A stretch of DNA of 64,000 nucleotides from JBELHR01 sp049606855 (GTDB lineage: Bacteria > Bacteroidota > Bacteroidia > Flavobacteriales > Flavobacteriaceae), in assembly GCA_049606855.1 (NCBI GenBank), contig JBMYVY010000002.1:62001-126000 (forward strand), given 5' to 3'. How positions within the stretch are numbered: the stretch's first letter is position 1; every line of letters starts with the position of its first letter. A model generated the notes under the pieces. The model did not search any database, was not told the origin of the DNA, and saw nothing but the letters and a program-made list of their open reading frames with translations. This document shows, piece by piece, positions 42,172 to 51,178 of this stretch. The position numbers and the translations under genes are program-made.

Positions 42172-44385
42172 TTAGAACCAGAAACCTAAGTCAAAATACC
42201 ACTGATTCCGTTTTGTCCTTGGGCTCCATCCATATTTTAAATCTATTGGACCAATAATAGTAGCTAATCCATAACCTATAGCCATTCCATAATCTAAGTC
42301 TTCAAAGAAATTTTCATTCTGATATATTTTATCTCCAATTTGCGCAATGTTAACACTATAGATCAGATTGTTATTTTTGAACAACTCATATCTTAAATCT
42401 AATGCTACTTTACTGTAGGAATCACCATATAAATCTGCAAAGTCATATCCGTATAGAGTCACAAAATTATTGATATAATTTTCACCATATCCCCCCATAA
42501 AATAATCCAAAGGCAAGGTGGCTTCACCAAGAGAAGCTCCAGCCTCAAGGAATAATTGGGCACTTAATTTATCATTCAAAACAGATCCTACAATACTGTA
42601 TTTAAAATTCAATTGAGAGAAAGGAGAAAAGTTATTGTTGAAGTCACTCGATGCCAAATAAACTAAGTATTCGGCATCCAAAAACATGCCGTGTTTAGGG
42701 TACATCGCTCGATCGAAAGTATCCGCTTTTAAATATCCAAAGGTGTTAAAATAATGACTCTTGTCCAAATAGAACTGGCTTCCACCTTCGGGGTCTGGAA
42801 TTGTTTCAGTGTAGGCGTTGAGATATTTATGCTCAAGACCTACCCCTAAAGCTATTCTGTTTTTATAAAATGCTTCCGCATATATTCTTTCGGTAAAATC
42901 ATTGTAATTCAAATCTATCTTATTATAATCTGGTATATTGACTCTAACGTTATCATTAAATGAATTATATCGTGCGGAAAGCCCGTAACCAAAGAATTTT
43001 CCGTTGTCAATAAAATAATTAAAATTATATCGTAGATTATCCCCTACCACAAGATCTGCACTTATCATATCATTTTTCTGCAGGATATTATAACCGGTAT
43101 AATTCAATAAAACCCCAGTTTGATATACGGGATCATAATGAGCTCCAAGTTTAAAAAAGGAATGTATTTCGGATTCTTTTAAATCAATTCTCAATCGCCA
43201 TTTACCATCGGTGTCCGGAACTATTTTATAACTCAAGCGCTCAATAGTTCCCTGGTAAGTAACAGACTGAATACGTTTATTTACCTCATCGTAAGAAACT
43301 GAGTCTCCTGGCTTAATGCCTATTTTTTTTATTAAATATTCTTCAGTATACCTTTCATTTCCATCAATCAAAACCTCCGAAACAACAAAACTCTTATTTT
43401 CTAACACAATTTTTTGCCGTTCTATTGGCTCCATACTCCCTTGGATTTCAGCTAATTTTCTAAAGGCAACTGAATTTTTCGCAGCTGCTGCTTGCCCTTG
43501 ATTTACAATCTGATTGGGGTCACCAAAAGTAAAGGTTGAATAACCAGTAATATCGGGGTGAATATAGATATCCACAAGTGGCTTTTCTTCATCGCTCTTT
43601 TCATACATTCCAAAACTGATAATTTGATCGAGTAAGGTTAATATGGAATTGACATCTTCTGCCGGTAAGAGATCAGACTGCACATCTGAACCGATAATAA
43701 CATCAACGCCTTTGGATCTCATAACCTTAACAGGGAAATTTGAAACAATTCCGCCATCTATATATAAACCATCATTAATCTCAACAGGTTGAAAAAAAGT
43801 TGGAAAAGATGCAGAAGCTCGAACAGCTAAAGGAAGCGAACCAGAATCAAACACCTTCATTTTTCCAGTTGCAACATCGGTTCCTATACAATAAAATGGA
43901 ATCGGCAGTTTTGAGAAATCTTGAATGCTATCTACAGGCTCAAATAGTTTAGTCAATAAATTCAAAAAACCTTGCCCACGACTTAACGATAAAGGAATTC
44001 CAATTTTCCCATCTGCAATTGGTAATTTTAATGCATACTTTTCTCCGTTTTCTTTATCGTGTAAACTTTTATATTTACGATCTACCTTATCGGAAAGTAC
44101 TGCCTCAAAATCGACTGTTTCAATAAGCTCCATCATTTCCTCCGGACTGTATCCAACAGCATAAAGTGCCCCTATAATTGCACCCATACTTGTTCCGCCT
44201 ATATAATCAATTCTAACACCGTTTTTCTCTAACTCTTGTAAAACACCTATATGGGACAACCCTTTTGCTCCACCACCACTTAAAACCAGTCCTACGGATA
44301 ATTTATCCTGTGTTTCCTCTATGTTCTGGCTATAGGACCATGTACTCACTAAAGTAAAAACGAATGCGATTAGAAAATTTTTCAT
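42172..44385 (-). CDS. Patatin-like phospholipase with POTRA and Omp85-type beta barrel
   Basis: 737 residues, resembling PlpD-type secreted lipases of the type V-d kind. Signal peptide (1-20); patatin domain (28 to about 215) with oxyanion motif SGGGAKG (36-42), GTSMG with nucleophile S66, and the DGG of LYIDGGIVSNFP with catalytic Asp; a POTRA domain (about 310-390) and a C-terminal 16-strand barrel (to 737) ending in QWYFDLGFWF. The enzyme part would be delivered through or displayed by its own barrel. Start overlaps the uvrC stop by 4 bases. Confidence 0.92.
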   Translation of the reverse strand: MKNFLIAFVFTLVSTWSYSQNIEETQDKLSVGLVLSGGGAKGLSHIGVLQELEKNGVRIDYIGGTSMGAIIGALYAVGYSPEEMMELIETVDFEAVLSDKVDRKYKSLHDKENGEKYALKLPIADGKIGIPLSLSRGQGFLNLLTKLFEPVDSIQDFSKLPIPFYCIGTDVATGKMKVFDSGSLPLAVRASASFPTFFQPVEINDGLYIDGGIVSNFPVKVMRSKGVDVIIGSDVQSDLLPAEDVNSILTLLDQIISFGMYEKSDEEKPLVDIYIHPDITGYSTFTFGDPNQIVNQGQAAAAKNSVAFRKLAEIQGSMEPIERQKIVLENKSFVVSEVLIDGNERYTEEYLIKKIGIKPGDSVSYDEVNKRIQSVTYQGTIERLSYKIVPDTDGKWRLRIDLKESEIHSFFKLGAHYDPVYQTGVLLNYTGYNILQKNDMISADLVVGDNLRYNFNYFIDNGKFFGYGLSARYNSFNDNVRVNIPDYNKIDLNYNDFTERIYAEAFYKNRIALGVGLEHKYLNAYTETIPDPEGGSQFYLDKSHYFNTFGYLKADTFDRAMYPKHGMFLDAEYLVYLASSDFNNNFSPFSQLNFKYSIVGSVLNDKLSAQLFLEAGASLGEATLPLDYFMGGYGENYINNFVTLYGYDFADLYGDSYSKVALDLRYELFKNNNLIYSVNIAQIGDKIYQNENFFEDLDYGMAIGYGLATIIGPIDLKYGWSPRTKRNQWYFDLGFWF

Positions 44386-46172
44386 TTAGGATTAAAATAA
44401 TTGAATATAACTTGAGCTTTAGACTTACCAACACTTGATTCTAAGGTTGATAAATTCGATTTTTTAACCGCACCAACGGTTTTCAGGTCCTTTAATAATT
44501 TCACCACTGTTTTATCTCCAATTCCCGGTATGGATGAAAGTGAAGATCCAATTGCTGATTTTGATCGTTTATTTCTGTGAAAAGTTATCCCAAAACGATG
44601 TGCCTCATTCCTCATATACTGAATCAATTTCAAAGACTCAGAACTCTTATCTAAATATAAAGGAATTGAGTCACCTGGATAGTAAATCTCCTCTAATCTT
44701 TTAGCAATACCTATAATCGCTATTGTCCCTCTTAAACCAAGCCTCTCCAAAGCCTTTAAAGAAGAACTCAATTGTCCTTTACCGCCATCGATAACTATTA
44801 ATTGCGGAAGCTCTTGATCCTCATCAAGCAACCTTCTGTACCGGCGGTATACCACCTCTTCCATGGACGCAAAATCATCCGGTCCAATGACCGTTTTGAT
44901 ATTAAAATGCCTATAATCCTTTTTGCTGGGTTTGGCATTTTTAAAAACTACACATGCTGCTACTGGATGAGTTCCCTGGATATTTGAGTTATCAAAACAC
45001 TCAATATGCCTGGGAAGCACCTTAAGTCTCAGGTCGGATTTCAATTGTTCCAGAATTCGGTTTGCATGACGATCAGGGTCTACGATTTTGACTTGTTTAA
45101 ATCGCTCCTGTCTGAAATATTTGGCATTCCTCATAGACAAGTCTACTAATTTCTTCTTGTCTCCCATTTTAGGAACTACTACCCTAATATCTTTTCCTAA
45201 TTCCAATTCATATGGAAGATAAACTGTTTTAGTTCTTGATTTGAATCGATTTCTCAACTCAAATACGGCCAATTCTAAAATTTCTTGATCGGTCTCCTCC
45301 AATTTTTTCTTTATTTCGGTAGTATGAGATTGAATAATTGATCCATTCATCACCTTAAAAAAGTTCACATAAGCATAACTGTCATCAGAGATTACGGAAA
45401 AAACATCTACATCAGAAATACTTGGATTCACCACGGTTGATTTGGCCTGATAAGCTTCTAAATGAGTCAATTTATCCTTAAATAATTGCGCTTGCTCGAA
45501 CTCCATATTTGTTGAGAATTCAAGCATTTTATTCTTGAAATGCTCAATGGACTCCTTAAAATTCCCTCTAATAATTTGTCTTATTGCCTTAATTTGTTCT
45601 TCATATTCTGACGCTGCTTGTAGACCTTCGCAAGGCCCTAAACAATTTCCAAGATGGTACTCCAAACAAACCTTGTACTTTCCTGACTCAATATTTTCTT
45701 TACTTAAATCGTAGTTACAAGTTCTCAATGGATACAACTCTTTAATTAAGTCCAATAAAATTCTAACGGTCTTTACTGAAGTATAAGGGCCGTAATACTG
45801 AGACCCGTCTTTAATTACATTTCGCGTCATAAAAACTCGAGGAAAAGCTTCTTTTTTTATACAAATCCATGGGTAGGATTTATCATCCTTCAACAAAATA
45901 TTATATCTGGGTTGGTATTTTTTAATTAAATTATTCTCAAGTAAGAGTGCATCAGTTTCAGTATCCACGACGATAAACTCAATTCTTCTAATTTTTTTTA
46001 CAAGAACCTTAGTTTTTCCGTAGTCGTGTTGCTTTGTGAAATAAGAGCTAACGCGCTTTTTTAAATTTTTTGCTTTTCCTACATATAAGATTTTATCCTC
46101 CTGATCAAAGTATTGATATACTCCTGGAGAATCTGGTAAGGTTTTGAGTTGTAACTGCAATTCAGAAAGCAT
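44382..46172 (-). CDS. uvrC: UvrABC system protein C
   Basis: 596 residues. GIY-YIG nuclease at the N terminus (SPGVYQYFDQEDKILYVGKAKNLKKRV), CLGPCEG region, UVR domain (about 205-240), the RNase H-like endonuclease domain (about 380-540, CFDNSNIQGTHPVAACVVF and VIDGGKGQLSS) and two HhH motifs at the end (IPGIGDKTVVKLLKDL). Makes the dual incision in nucleotide excision repair. First gene of the uvrC-patatin pair; no uvrA/B here. Confidence 0.96.
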   Translation of the reverse strand: MLSELQLQLKTLPDSPGVYQYFDQEDKILYVGKAKNLKKRVSSYFTKQHDYGKTKVLVKKIRRIEFIVVDTETDALLLENNLIKKYQPRYNILLKDDKSYPWICIKKEAFPRVFMTRNVIKDGSQYYGPYTSVKTVRILLDLIKELYPLRTCNYDLSKENIESGKYKVCLEYHLGNCLGPCEGLQAASEYEEQIKAIRQIIRGNFKESIEHFKNKMLEFSTNMEFEQAQLFKDKLTHLEAYQAKSTVVNPSISDVDVFSVISDDSYAYVNFFKVMNGSIIQSHTTEIKKKLEETDQEILELAVFELRNRFKSRTKTVYLPYELELGKDIRVVVPKMGDKKKLVDLSMRNAKYFRQERFKQVKIVDPDRHANRILEQLKSDLRLKVLPRHIECFDNSNIQGTHPVAACVVFKNAKPSKKDYRHFNIKTVIGPDDFASMEEVVYRRYRRLLDEDQELPQLIVIDGGKGQLSSSLKALERLGLRGTIAIIGIAKRLEEIYYPGDSIPLYLDKSSESLKLIQYMRNEAHRFGITFHRNKRSKSAIGSSLSSIPGIGDKTVVKLLKDLKTVGAVKKSNLSTLESSVGKSKAQVIFNYFNPK

Positions 46173-46224
46173 GTCTAAATTTAAATCATTTCTAGTAAAA
46201 ATAGGGCTTTTGTCAAAGCTTTAC

Positions 46225-46232
46225 TAAATTTG
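46225..46232 (+). promoter_or_regulatory. Candidate -7 element of the PLP-decarboxylase gene
   Basis: TAAATTTG (46225-46232) fits TAnnTTTG and lies 20 bases before the start at 46252. The nearest TTG is not at the right spacing, so it is a weak candidate. Confidence 0.4.
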
Positions 46233-46251
46233 CAATTCAAAATAATCTGTA

Positions 46252-47478
46252 ATGCATTACTGGAATAAATTATCTGAACAACAATTGAGTGACCGTATTG
46301 ATAAAGCACTGTCAGAAAATGTTAATTTCTCTAAGGATCACTCTTTAGGCTATCCTGCATCAAAACTAGACGGTAACGTGTTTTATGACAATGCCCCCTT
46401 CCTAAAGGATGCTCCAATTTTAAGGTCTTTTGTCGCCAACCCCAATCATATCGGTTGCCACACCCTAGGGACTTCGGAAAAAGCGTTTAAAGGAACTCAT
46501 GAATTAGAAAAAGAAGCTCTAAGCGTATTGGCATGTGATGTTTTCAAAGCGGAACCAGAACAATTTGACGGTTATATCGCTAGTGGCGGAACGGAAGCCA
46601 ATATTCAAGCGCTTTGGGTGTACAGAAATTATTATAAATTCAATTTTGAAGCCAAGCTTGAAGATATTGTAATCCTCGCATCGGAAGATACACATTACTC
46701 TATCCCTAAAGGGGCAAATTTATTGGATATTGATCTGGTTAGTATCCCTGTTGATTTTGAAACAAGATTGATTCAAAAAGAAACCTTGGAACAAACGGTT
46801 CGAGACGTAAAGCAATCTGGAAAAAAATACGCTATTGTTGTTGCAAACATGGCCACGACCATGTTTGGATCCGTTGATGATCCTGATTTATATGCAGAAG
46901 TTTTAAATGAGGCTAAAATGGATTTTAAACTCCATGTCGACGGTGCTTTTGGTGGGTTTATTTATCCATTTGACAACGAGGAATCAAAATTAAATTTCGC
47001 TAACCCACATGTTAGCTCAATCACGATTGATGCACATAAAATGTTACAGGCACCTTATGGAACTGGAGTTTTTATGTGTCGAAAAAACTTAATCCACAAT
47101 GTTCTCACCAAAGAAGCTCAGTACGTGGAGGGAATGGATTTAACGCTTTCAGGAAGTCGCTCAGGGGCTAACGCAATCGCGGTTTGGATGATTCTTTTTA
47201 AGTACGGTCCATATGGCTGGTTTGAAAAGATATCAATTCTTAGAATGAGGACTGATTGGCTTTGTGAACAATTGGATCGTTTAGGTTTTAATTATTACAG
47301 ACATCCCAAATTAAATATTGTTACGATGAAATCAGGGCCTATTCCTGAGGCCATAGCACATAAATATGATCTTGTACCGAAAACTCATACAGGAGACAAT
47401 CAATGGTATAAAATTGTGATTATGGATCATGTTGAGATACAACACCTTGAAGCATTTATAAATGAATTCGTAAATTAG
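46252..47478 (+). CDS. PLP-dependent group II-type decarboxylase, substrate unknown
   Basis: 408 residues. PLP lysine K263 in TIDAHKM, H148 (stacking) in SEDTHYS, D230 in LHVDGAFGGF, and the phosphate site SGGTEAN (111-117) are those of aspartate aminotransferase-fold group II decarboxylases, including MfnA-like and histidine decarboxylases. An amino acid decarboxylase or related aminotransferase-like activity is expected. The substrate cannot be read from the motifs. It precedes three small-gap genes of unknown relation and converges with nothing nearby. Confidence 0.85.
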   Translation: MHYWNKLSEQQLSDRIDKALSENVNFSKDHSLGYPASKLDGNVFYDNAPFLKDAPILRSFVANPNHIGCHTLGTSEKAFKGTHELEKEALSVLACDVFKAEPEQFDGYIASGGTEANIQALWVYRNYYKFNFEAKLEDIVILASEDTHYSIPKGANLLDIDLVSIPVDFETRLIQKETLEQTVRDVKQSGKKYAIVVANMATTMFGSVDDPDLYAEVLNEAKMDFKLHVDGAFGGFIYPFDNEESKLNFANPHVSSITIDAHKMLQAPYGTGVFMCRKNLIHNVLTKEAQYVEGMDLTLSGSRSGANAIAVWMILFKYGPYGWFEKISILRMRTDWLCEQLDRLGFNYYRHPKLNIVTMKSGPIPEAIAHKYDLVPKTHTGDNQWYKIVIMDHVEIQHLEAFINEFVN

Positions 47479-47483
47479 TTCTT

Positions 47484-47864
47484 ATGAAATCATTTTTTAT
47501 CAAATTAGGTATAGGACTTTTCGTCGTTGTAGGATTGTTTTTTTGGTTGGCTACAACTTTAAATTACAGTGATGGGTTTCGTTCAGGTCGAGTGGTGAAA
47601 GTCTCGAAAAGAGGGGCTATTTTCAAGACGATTGAAGGACAATTAAACATTGATACCTTTGGTGCATTAAAAGACAAAAACCAATTTAGTCAAACCTTTA
47701 TGTTCACCGTTGAGCCGGGGAATGATGAATTAGTTGAACAATTACGTCAAGCATCTCTTTCGGGTAAAATTGTTAATATTTACTATCAAGAAAAGTACAT
47801 TAAGCTTTCCTGGAGAGGAGATACTAAATATTTTGTTTACAAGGTAGATCGCAATATTGAATGA
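47484..47864 (+). CDS. Conserved membrane-anchored protein, unknown
   Basis: 126 residues: one N-terminal helix (6-25) followed by a small beta-rich domain (RSGRVVKVSKRGAIFKTIEGQL, FMFTVEPGNDELVEQLRQ, GKIVNIYYQEKYIKLSWRGDTKYFVYKV). Similar proteins occur across Bacteroidota, sometimes misnamed as a dehydrogenase. It starts 5 bases after the decarboxylase and overlaps the next gene by 4, so it shares their operon. Confidence 0.75.
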   Translation: MKSFFIKLGIGLFVVVGLFFWLATTLNYSDGFRSGRVVKVSKRGAIFKTIEGQLNIDTFGALKDKNQFSQTFMFTVEPGNDELVEQLRQASLSGKIVNIYYQEKYIKLSWRGDTKYFVYKVDRNIE

Positions 47865-48865
47865 GAATAACACTTTTTTTTCTTTTTTTATCGTCAGCTC
47901 TTTGGGCTCAAAATGATACGCTCATTTTTAAGAACAAACAAAAAGTAATAGGTGAAATAAAAGAACTCAATCAAGGTGTGTTGACTATTGAAACCAATTA
48001 TTCCGATAGTGATTTCAAAATAGATTGGGACCATGTCGAATACATTGCTACGCGGATGCATTTTTTAGTTTCTGCAACTGATGGGCATCGAATGAGTGGT
48101 TATATCCATACACTCTCAAATGGTAAAATTCAAATACGCACGATAGATAATGAGGTTTTTAACTACAAAAAAAGTGACATTGTTTTTTTAGATCAGATCA
48201 AAAATGAATTTTGGTCCAAGGTATATGCCTCATTTGACTTAGGGGTAAATGTGACCAAGGCGAATAATTACAGGCAGGTCTCGTTTAACGGTGACATGGG
48301 TTATTTAGGAAAAAAATGGTCTATAGACCTTGGTTATTCAGACTTAAATTCAGTCCAAGATGATGTTGACCCAACAGCTCGATCAAGTGCAAATTTTGAT
48401 TTAAAATACTTTCTTCCTCGAGACTATTTCTTAACAGGATCTTTATCAACTCTTCAAAACACAGAGCAAAGTCTTGATTTTCGTTTGAACTCATCGCTGG
48501 GATTTGGTAAGTATTTAATTCATAGTAATCAAGCATATTGGGGCTTTGCGGTAGGGACCAACTCCAACCGAGAGCTTTACCTTAGCGACACTGAACCAAG
48601 TTACTCTTGGGAGGGCTATGTCGGTACAGAGTTAAACATATTTAATTTGGGTGACTTAAGTTTAATTACCAAATTAAATGTTTATTATACCCTTGAAAAA
48701 GACATCAGATGGAGGACAGATTATAGCCTTACAACTAAATACGATTTGCCTTGGGATTTTTACATCAACTTAGACATGAGTATGAACTTTGACTCCAGAC
48801 CCCAAGATGGAGGAGCCAAAACCGATTACGTAGTTACTACAGGGTTTGGGTGGAAATTTGATTAA
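47861..48865 (+). CDS. DUF481 family outer membrane protein
   Basis: 334 residues. Signal peptide (to about SALWAQ at 17), an N-terminal beta segment (DTLIFKNKQKVIGEIKELNQGVLTIETNYSDSDFKIDWDHVEYI) and a C-terminal barrel of aromatic strands typical of DUF481 (salt-induced outer membrane protein YdiY family), ending in FGWKFD. Coupled to the upstream gene by a 4-base overlap. Function not established. Confidence 0.85.
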   Translation: MRITLFFLFLSSALWAQNDTLIFKNKQKVIGEIKELNQGVLTIETNYSDSDFKIDWDHVEYIATRMHFLVSATDGHRMSGYIHTLSNGKIQIRTIDNEVFNYKKSDIVFLDQIKNEFWSKVYASFDLGVNVTKANNYRQVSFNGDMGYLGKKWSIDLGYSDLNSVQDDVDPTARSSANFDLKYFLPRDYFLTGSLSTLQNTEQSLDFRLNSSLGFGKYLIHSNQAYWGFAVGTNSNRELYLSDTEPSYSWEGYVGTELNIFNLGDLSLITKLNVYYTLEKDIRWRTDYSLTTKYDLPWDFYINLDMSMNFDSRPQDGGAKTDYVVTTGFGWKFD

Positions 48866-48874
48866 AAATAGATT

Positions 48875-49453
48875 ATGTCAATACTAAACACACTTCAAGA
48901 AAGAAGTAATAATCATTGTGAGTTATGCCAAAGCATAAACGAACTCAAGGTTTATAAAATACCACCCAGTCTTAACGAAAACGTCGATACTTGCGCCCTA
49001 ATTTGCACTAATTGCAAAGAACAAATTGAAGGAATCAAGGAGATGGATTTGAATCATTGGCGCTGTTTAAACGAGGCCATATGGAACGAAAATGAAGCTG
49101 TAAAAATACTTTCATGGCGTCTACTGCAAAGAATCAAATCTGCAGGGTGGCCACAAGATCTTTTGGACATGCTTTACCTAGAACCGGAAGTAGAAAAATT
49201 TGCAGCATCAACTGGGGAAGCAGACGATCCATCAGAAAAGGTAAATCACAAAGACTCTAATGGAACTCTATTGGAAAATGGTGACAATGTGGTTTTGATT
49301 AAGGACTTAAATGTAAAAGGTGCTGGCTTTACAGCTAAAAGAGGAACTGCCGTAAGAAGAATAAATCTTGTACATGATAATTCAGAGCAAATTGAAGGTA
49401 AAGTTGATGGTCAACATATTGTGATTTTGACTAAGTTTGTCAAAAAAATGTAA
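48875..49453 (+). CDS. PhnA-domain protein
   Basis: 192 residues. N-terminal zinc ribbon cysteines C15 and C18 (CELC) with C44 and C47 (CTNC), a middle helical linker, and the C-terminal PhnA domain (about 125-190: DSNGTLLENGDNVVLIKDLNVKGAGFTAKRGTAVRRI). The PhnA name comes from an E. coli gene next to, but not needed for, phosphonate use; the biochemical role is uncertain. Ten bases after the DUF481 gene. Confidence 0.88.
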   Translation: MSILNTLQERSNNHCELCQSINELKVYKIPPSLNENVDTCALICTNCKEQIEGIKEMDLNHWRCLNEAIWNENEAVKILSWRLLQRIKSAGWPQDLLDMLYLEPEVEKFAASTGEADDPSEKVNHKDSNGTLLENGDNVVLIKDLNVKGAGFTAKRGTAVRRINLVHDNSEQIEGKVDGQHIVILTKFVKKM

Positions 49454-49481
49454 TTGGCGCGTTTTTTGTTAGCTTTAAATT

Positions 49482-50141
49482 ATGAAATTCTTCTATAGCA
49501 TCATATTAATTTTAACCTGTTCATTAGGCTTTTCACAGTCTAAAGACACTTTGCGCTATATCAAAGATGGAAGTACAGGGCCAAATAAAGTTATTTTAGG
49601 TATACCGGCTTCCGCTGGAGCCAATGCAAAGGTCAGTACCAGCCCAATGACTCCAGGTGATCCTTCTAAATTAAAACCTGAAACAGCGAATAATATCCCT
49701 CAAAAAAAAGAGTCTAGTTTTACTTTTGGTCAACAACAAATACCGAGTGACGTTTATGTACCAAAATTTTGGGACGGCAAAGACATGAGTGGTGATCAAA
49801 TTCAAACGGCTCAATACTTAGGGCGATTAGAAGTTGAAACCAAAACTGTTCGGATTGAATGTCGAGATTTTGCTTATGTTGATGGAGATCGAATTCGCGT
49901 ATATATAAACGGGAAATTACATCGTTCAAATGTCCTTTTAGATGGTCATTATTTTATCCTTGAACTGCCTTTAAATCACGGTTATAATAAAATTGACATT
50001 CAGGCTATGAACCAAGGTGTTTCGGGTCCTAATACGGCTCAATTCGTAGTTTATGACGGGAATAACAAACTGATTTCTACAAAAAAATGGAATCTGTTAA
50101 CGGGCCAAGCCGCTACATTATCTGTAATGCGAAAAAATTAA
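49482..50141 (+). CDS. Secreted protein of unknown function
   Basis: 219 residues with signal peptide (ending GFSQ, about 19). A Pro/Ser/Lys-rich linker (about 35-80) is followed by a compact beta domain (VETKTVRIECRDFAYVDGDRIRVYINGKLHRSN, DIQAMNQGVSGPNTAQFVVYDGNN). Conserved in flavobacteria by recall, unnamed. It shares the bases 50138-50141 with the tail of lspA on the other strand. Confidence 0.7.
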   Translation: MKFFYSIILILTCSLGFSQSKDTLRYIKDGSTGPNKVILGIPASAGANAKVSTSPMTPGDPSKLKPETANNIPQKKESSFTFGQQQIPSDVYVPKFWDGKDMSGDQIQTAQYLGRLEVETKTVRIECRDFAYVDGDRIRVYINGKLHRSNVLLDGHYFILELPLNHGYNKIDIQAMNQGVSGPNTAQFVVYDGNNKLISTKKWNLLTGQAATLSVMRKN

Positions 50142-50737
50142 GATTTTTCATTTTTTGGAAATACCGTCTTATTAAAAAACAACAAGATCATAACCCCAAT
50201 CGATATGGCCGCATCTGCAATATTAAAAATAGCATTAAAGAACGTAAAGTGCTTCCCTCCTACAATTGGCAACCAGGTAGGTAAAAAATCATTGTAAAGC
50301 GGAAAATAGAGCATATCTACTACTTTCCCGTGGAATAATTTACCATAGGGCTGATCACTGAACAAAGTTGCCACATGGTTAATTGAATCGTCAAAGATCA
50401 CGCCGTACCATACCGAATCAATGATATTACCCATTGCACCGGCTAGAATAAATGAAATTGCAACTAATAGCGGACGTGGTGCTTTCTCCTTTACAGATTT
50501 AAACAGCCAATAAAAAATTCCACTTACTGCAACAATTCTAAATAGGGTTAAGGCAAGTTTACCTATCTCTCCTCCGATTTGAGCTCCCCAAGCAGCACCA
50601 TTATTTTCGATAAAGTGAATTCTAAACCAATCAAAAACAACAACCTCTTCACCGAGCATAAAATGTGTCTTAATATAGATTTTTGACCATTGGTCAAGAA
50701 CTAATAAAACTGCGGTTATGGCGATATACTTCTTCAT
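50138..50737 (-). CDS. lspA: Lipoprotein signal peptidase
   Basis: 199 residues, four helices. The two catalytic aspartates are in GAMGNIIDSVWYG and FNIADAAISIG. FIENNGAAWG is the family motif near 45. A long loop with HGKVVDMLYFPLYNDFLPTW is present as in other Bacteroidota enzymes. It removes signal peptides from prolipoproteins, needed for lipoproteins such as GldD. It lies downstream of the DksA-like gene behind a terminator. Confidence 0.96.
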   Translation of the reverse strand: MKKYIAITAVLLVLDQWSKIYIKTHFMLGEEVVVFDWFRIHFIENNGAAWGAQIGGEIGKLALTLFRIVAVSGIFYWLFKSVKEKAPRPLLVAISFILAGAMGNIIDSVWYGVIFDDSINHVATLFSDQPYGKLFHGKVVDMLYFPLYNDFLPTWLPIVGGKHFTFFNAIFNIADAAISIGVMILLFFNKTVFPKNEKS

Positions 50738-50742
50738 TTCTT

Positions 50743-50773
50743 AAAAAAAAGGGTTGTCTCAAAGAGACAACCC
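50743..50773 (-). terminator. Terminator after the DksA/TraR-like gene
   Basis: A perfect 10-bp stem GGGTTGTCTC / GAGACAACCC with loop AAA, then eight T residues on the minus strand. It separates the ileS-DksA-like unit from lspA, which starts only 6 bases further on. Confidence 0.92.
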
Positions 50774-50793
50774 CAAATTGTAATTATTATTTC

Positions 50794-51174
50794 TTAGCTC
50801 TGACGTTTTTTAGCCTCAATACTCAAAGTTGCATGAGGAACTAATTTAAGACGTTCCTTTTGGATAAGTTTACCCGTAACACGACAAACTCCATAGGTCT
50901 TATTTTCAATTCTCAAAATCGCATTTTTCAAATCGCGGATGAACTTCTCTTGACGAATGGCCAATTGAACGTTTGCCTCCTTAGACATGGTTTCAGAACC
51001 TTCTTCAAAAGCCTTAAAAGTAGGAGAAGTATCATCAGTTCCATTACTAGCACCATTTCTATATGAACTATTTAGCAAGGCTAAATCCTCTTCTGCTCTC
51101 TTAATTTTCTTTAAAATAATTTCTTTAAATTCAGCCAAATCACTGTCTGAATATCGAACAACGTTTTCTGTCAT
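50794..51174 (-). CDS. DksA/TraR-type protein with degenerate zinc finger
   Basis: 126 residues: a helical coiled-coil front (SDSDLAEFKEIILKKIKRAEEDLALLNSSY), a Gly/Asp loop, a second helix, and the C-terminal finger YGVCRVTGKLIQKERLKLVPHAT. DksA has CxxC...CxxC; here only one cysteine remains and the finger keeps the fold motifs (YGVC, I, RL, P A). It may bind RNA polymerase without zinc. It is 4 bases after ileS and probably co-transcribed with it. Confidence 0.85.
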   Translation of the reverse strand: MTENVVRYSDSDLAEFKEIILKKIKRAEEDLALLNSSYRNGASNGTDDTSPTFKAFEEGSETMSKEANVQLAIRQEKFIRDLKNAILRIENKTYGVCRVTGKLIQKERLKLVPHATLSIEAKKRQS

Positions 51175-51178
51175 AACA

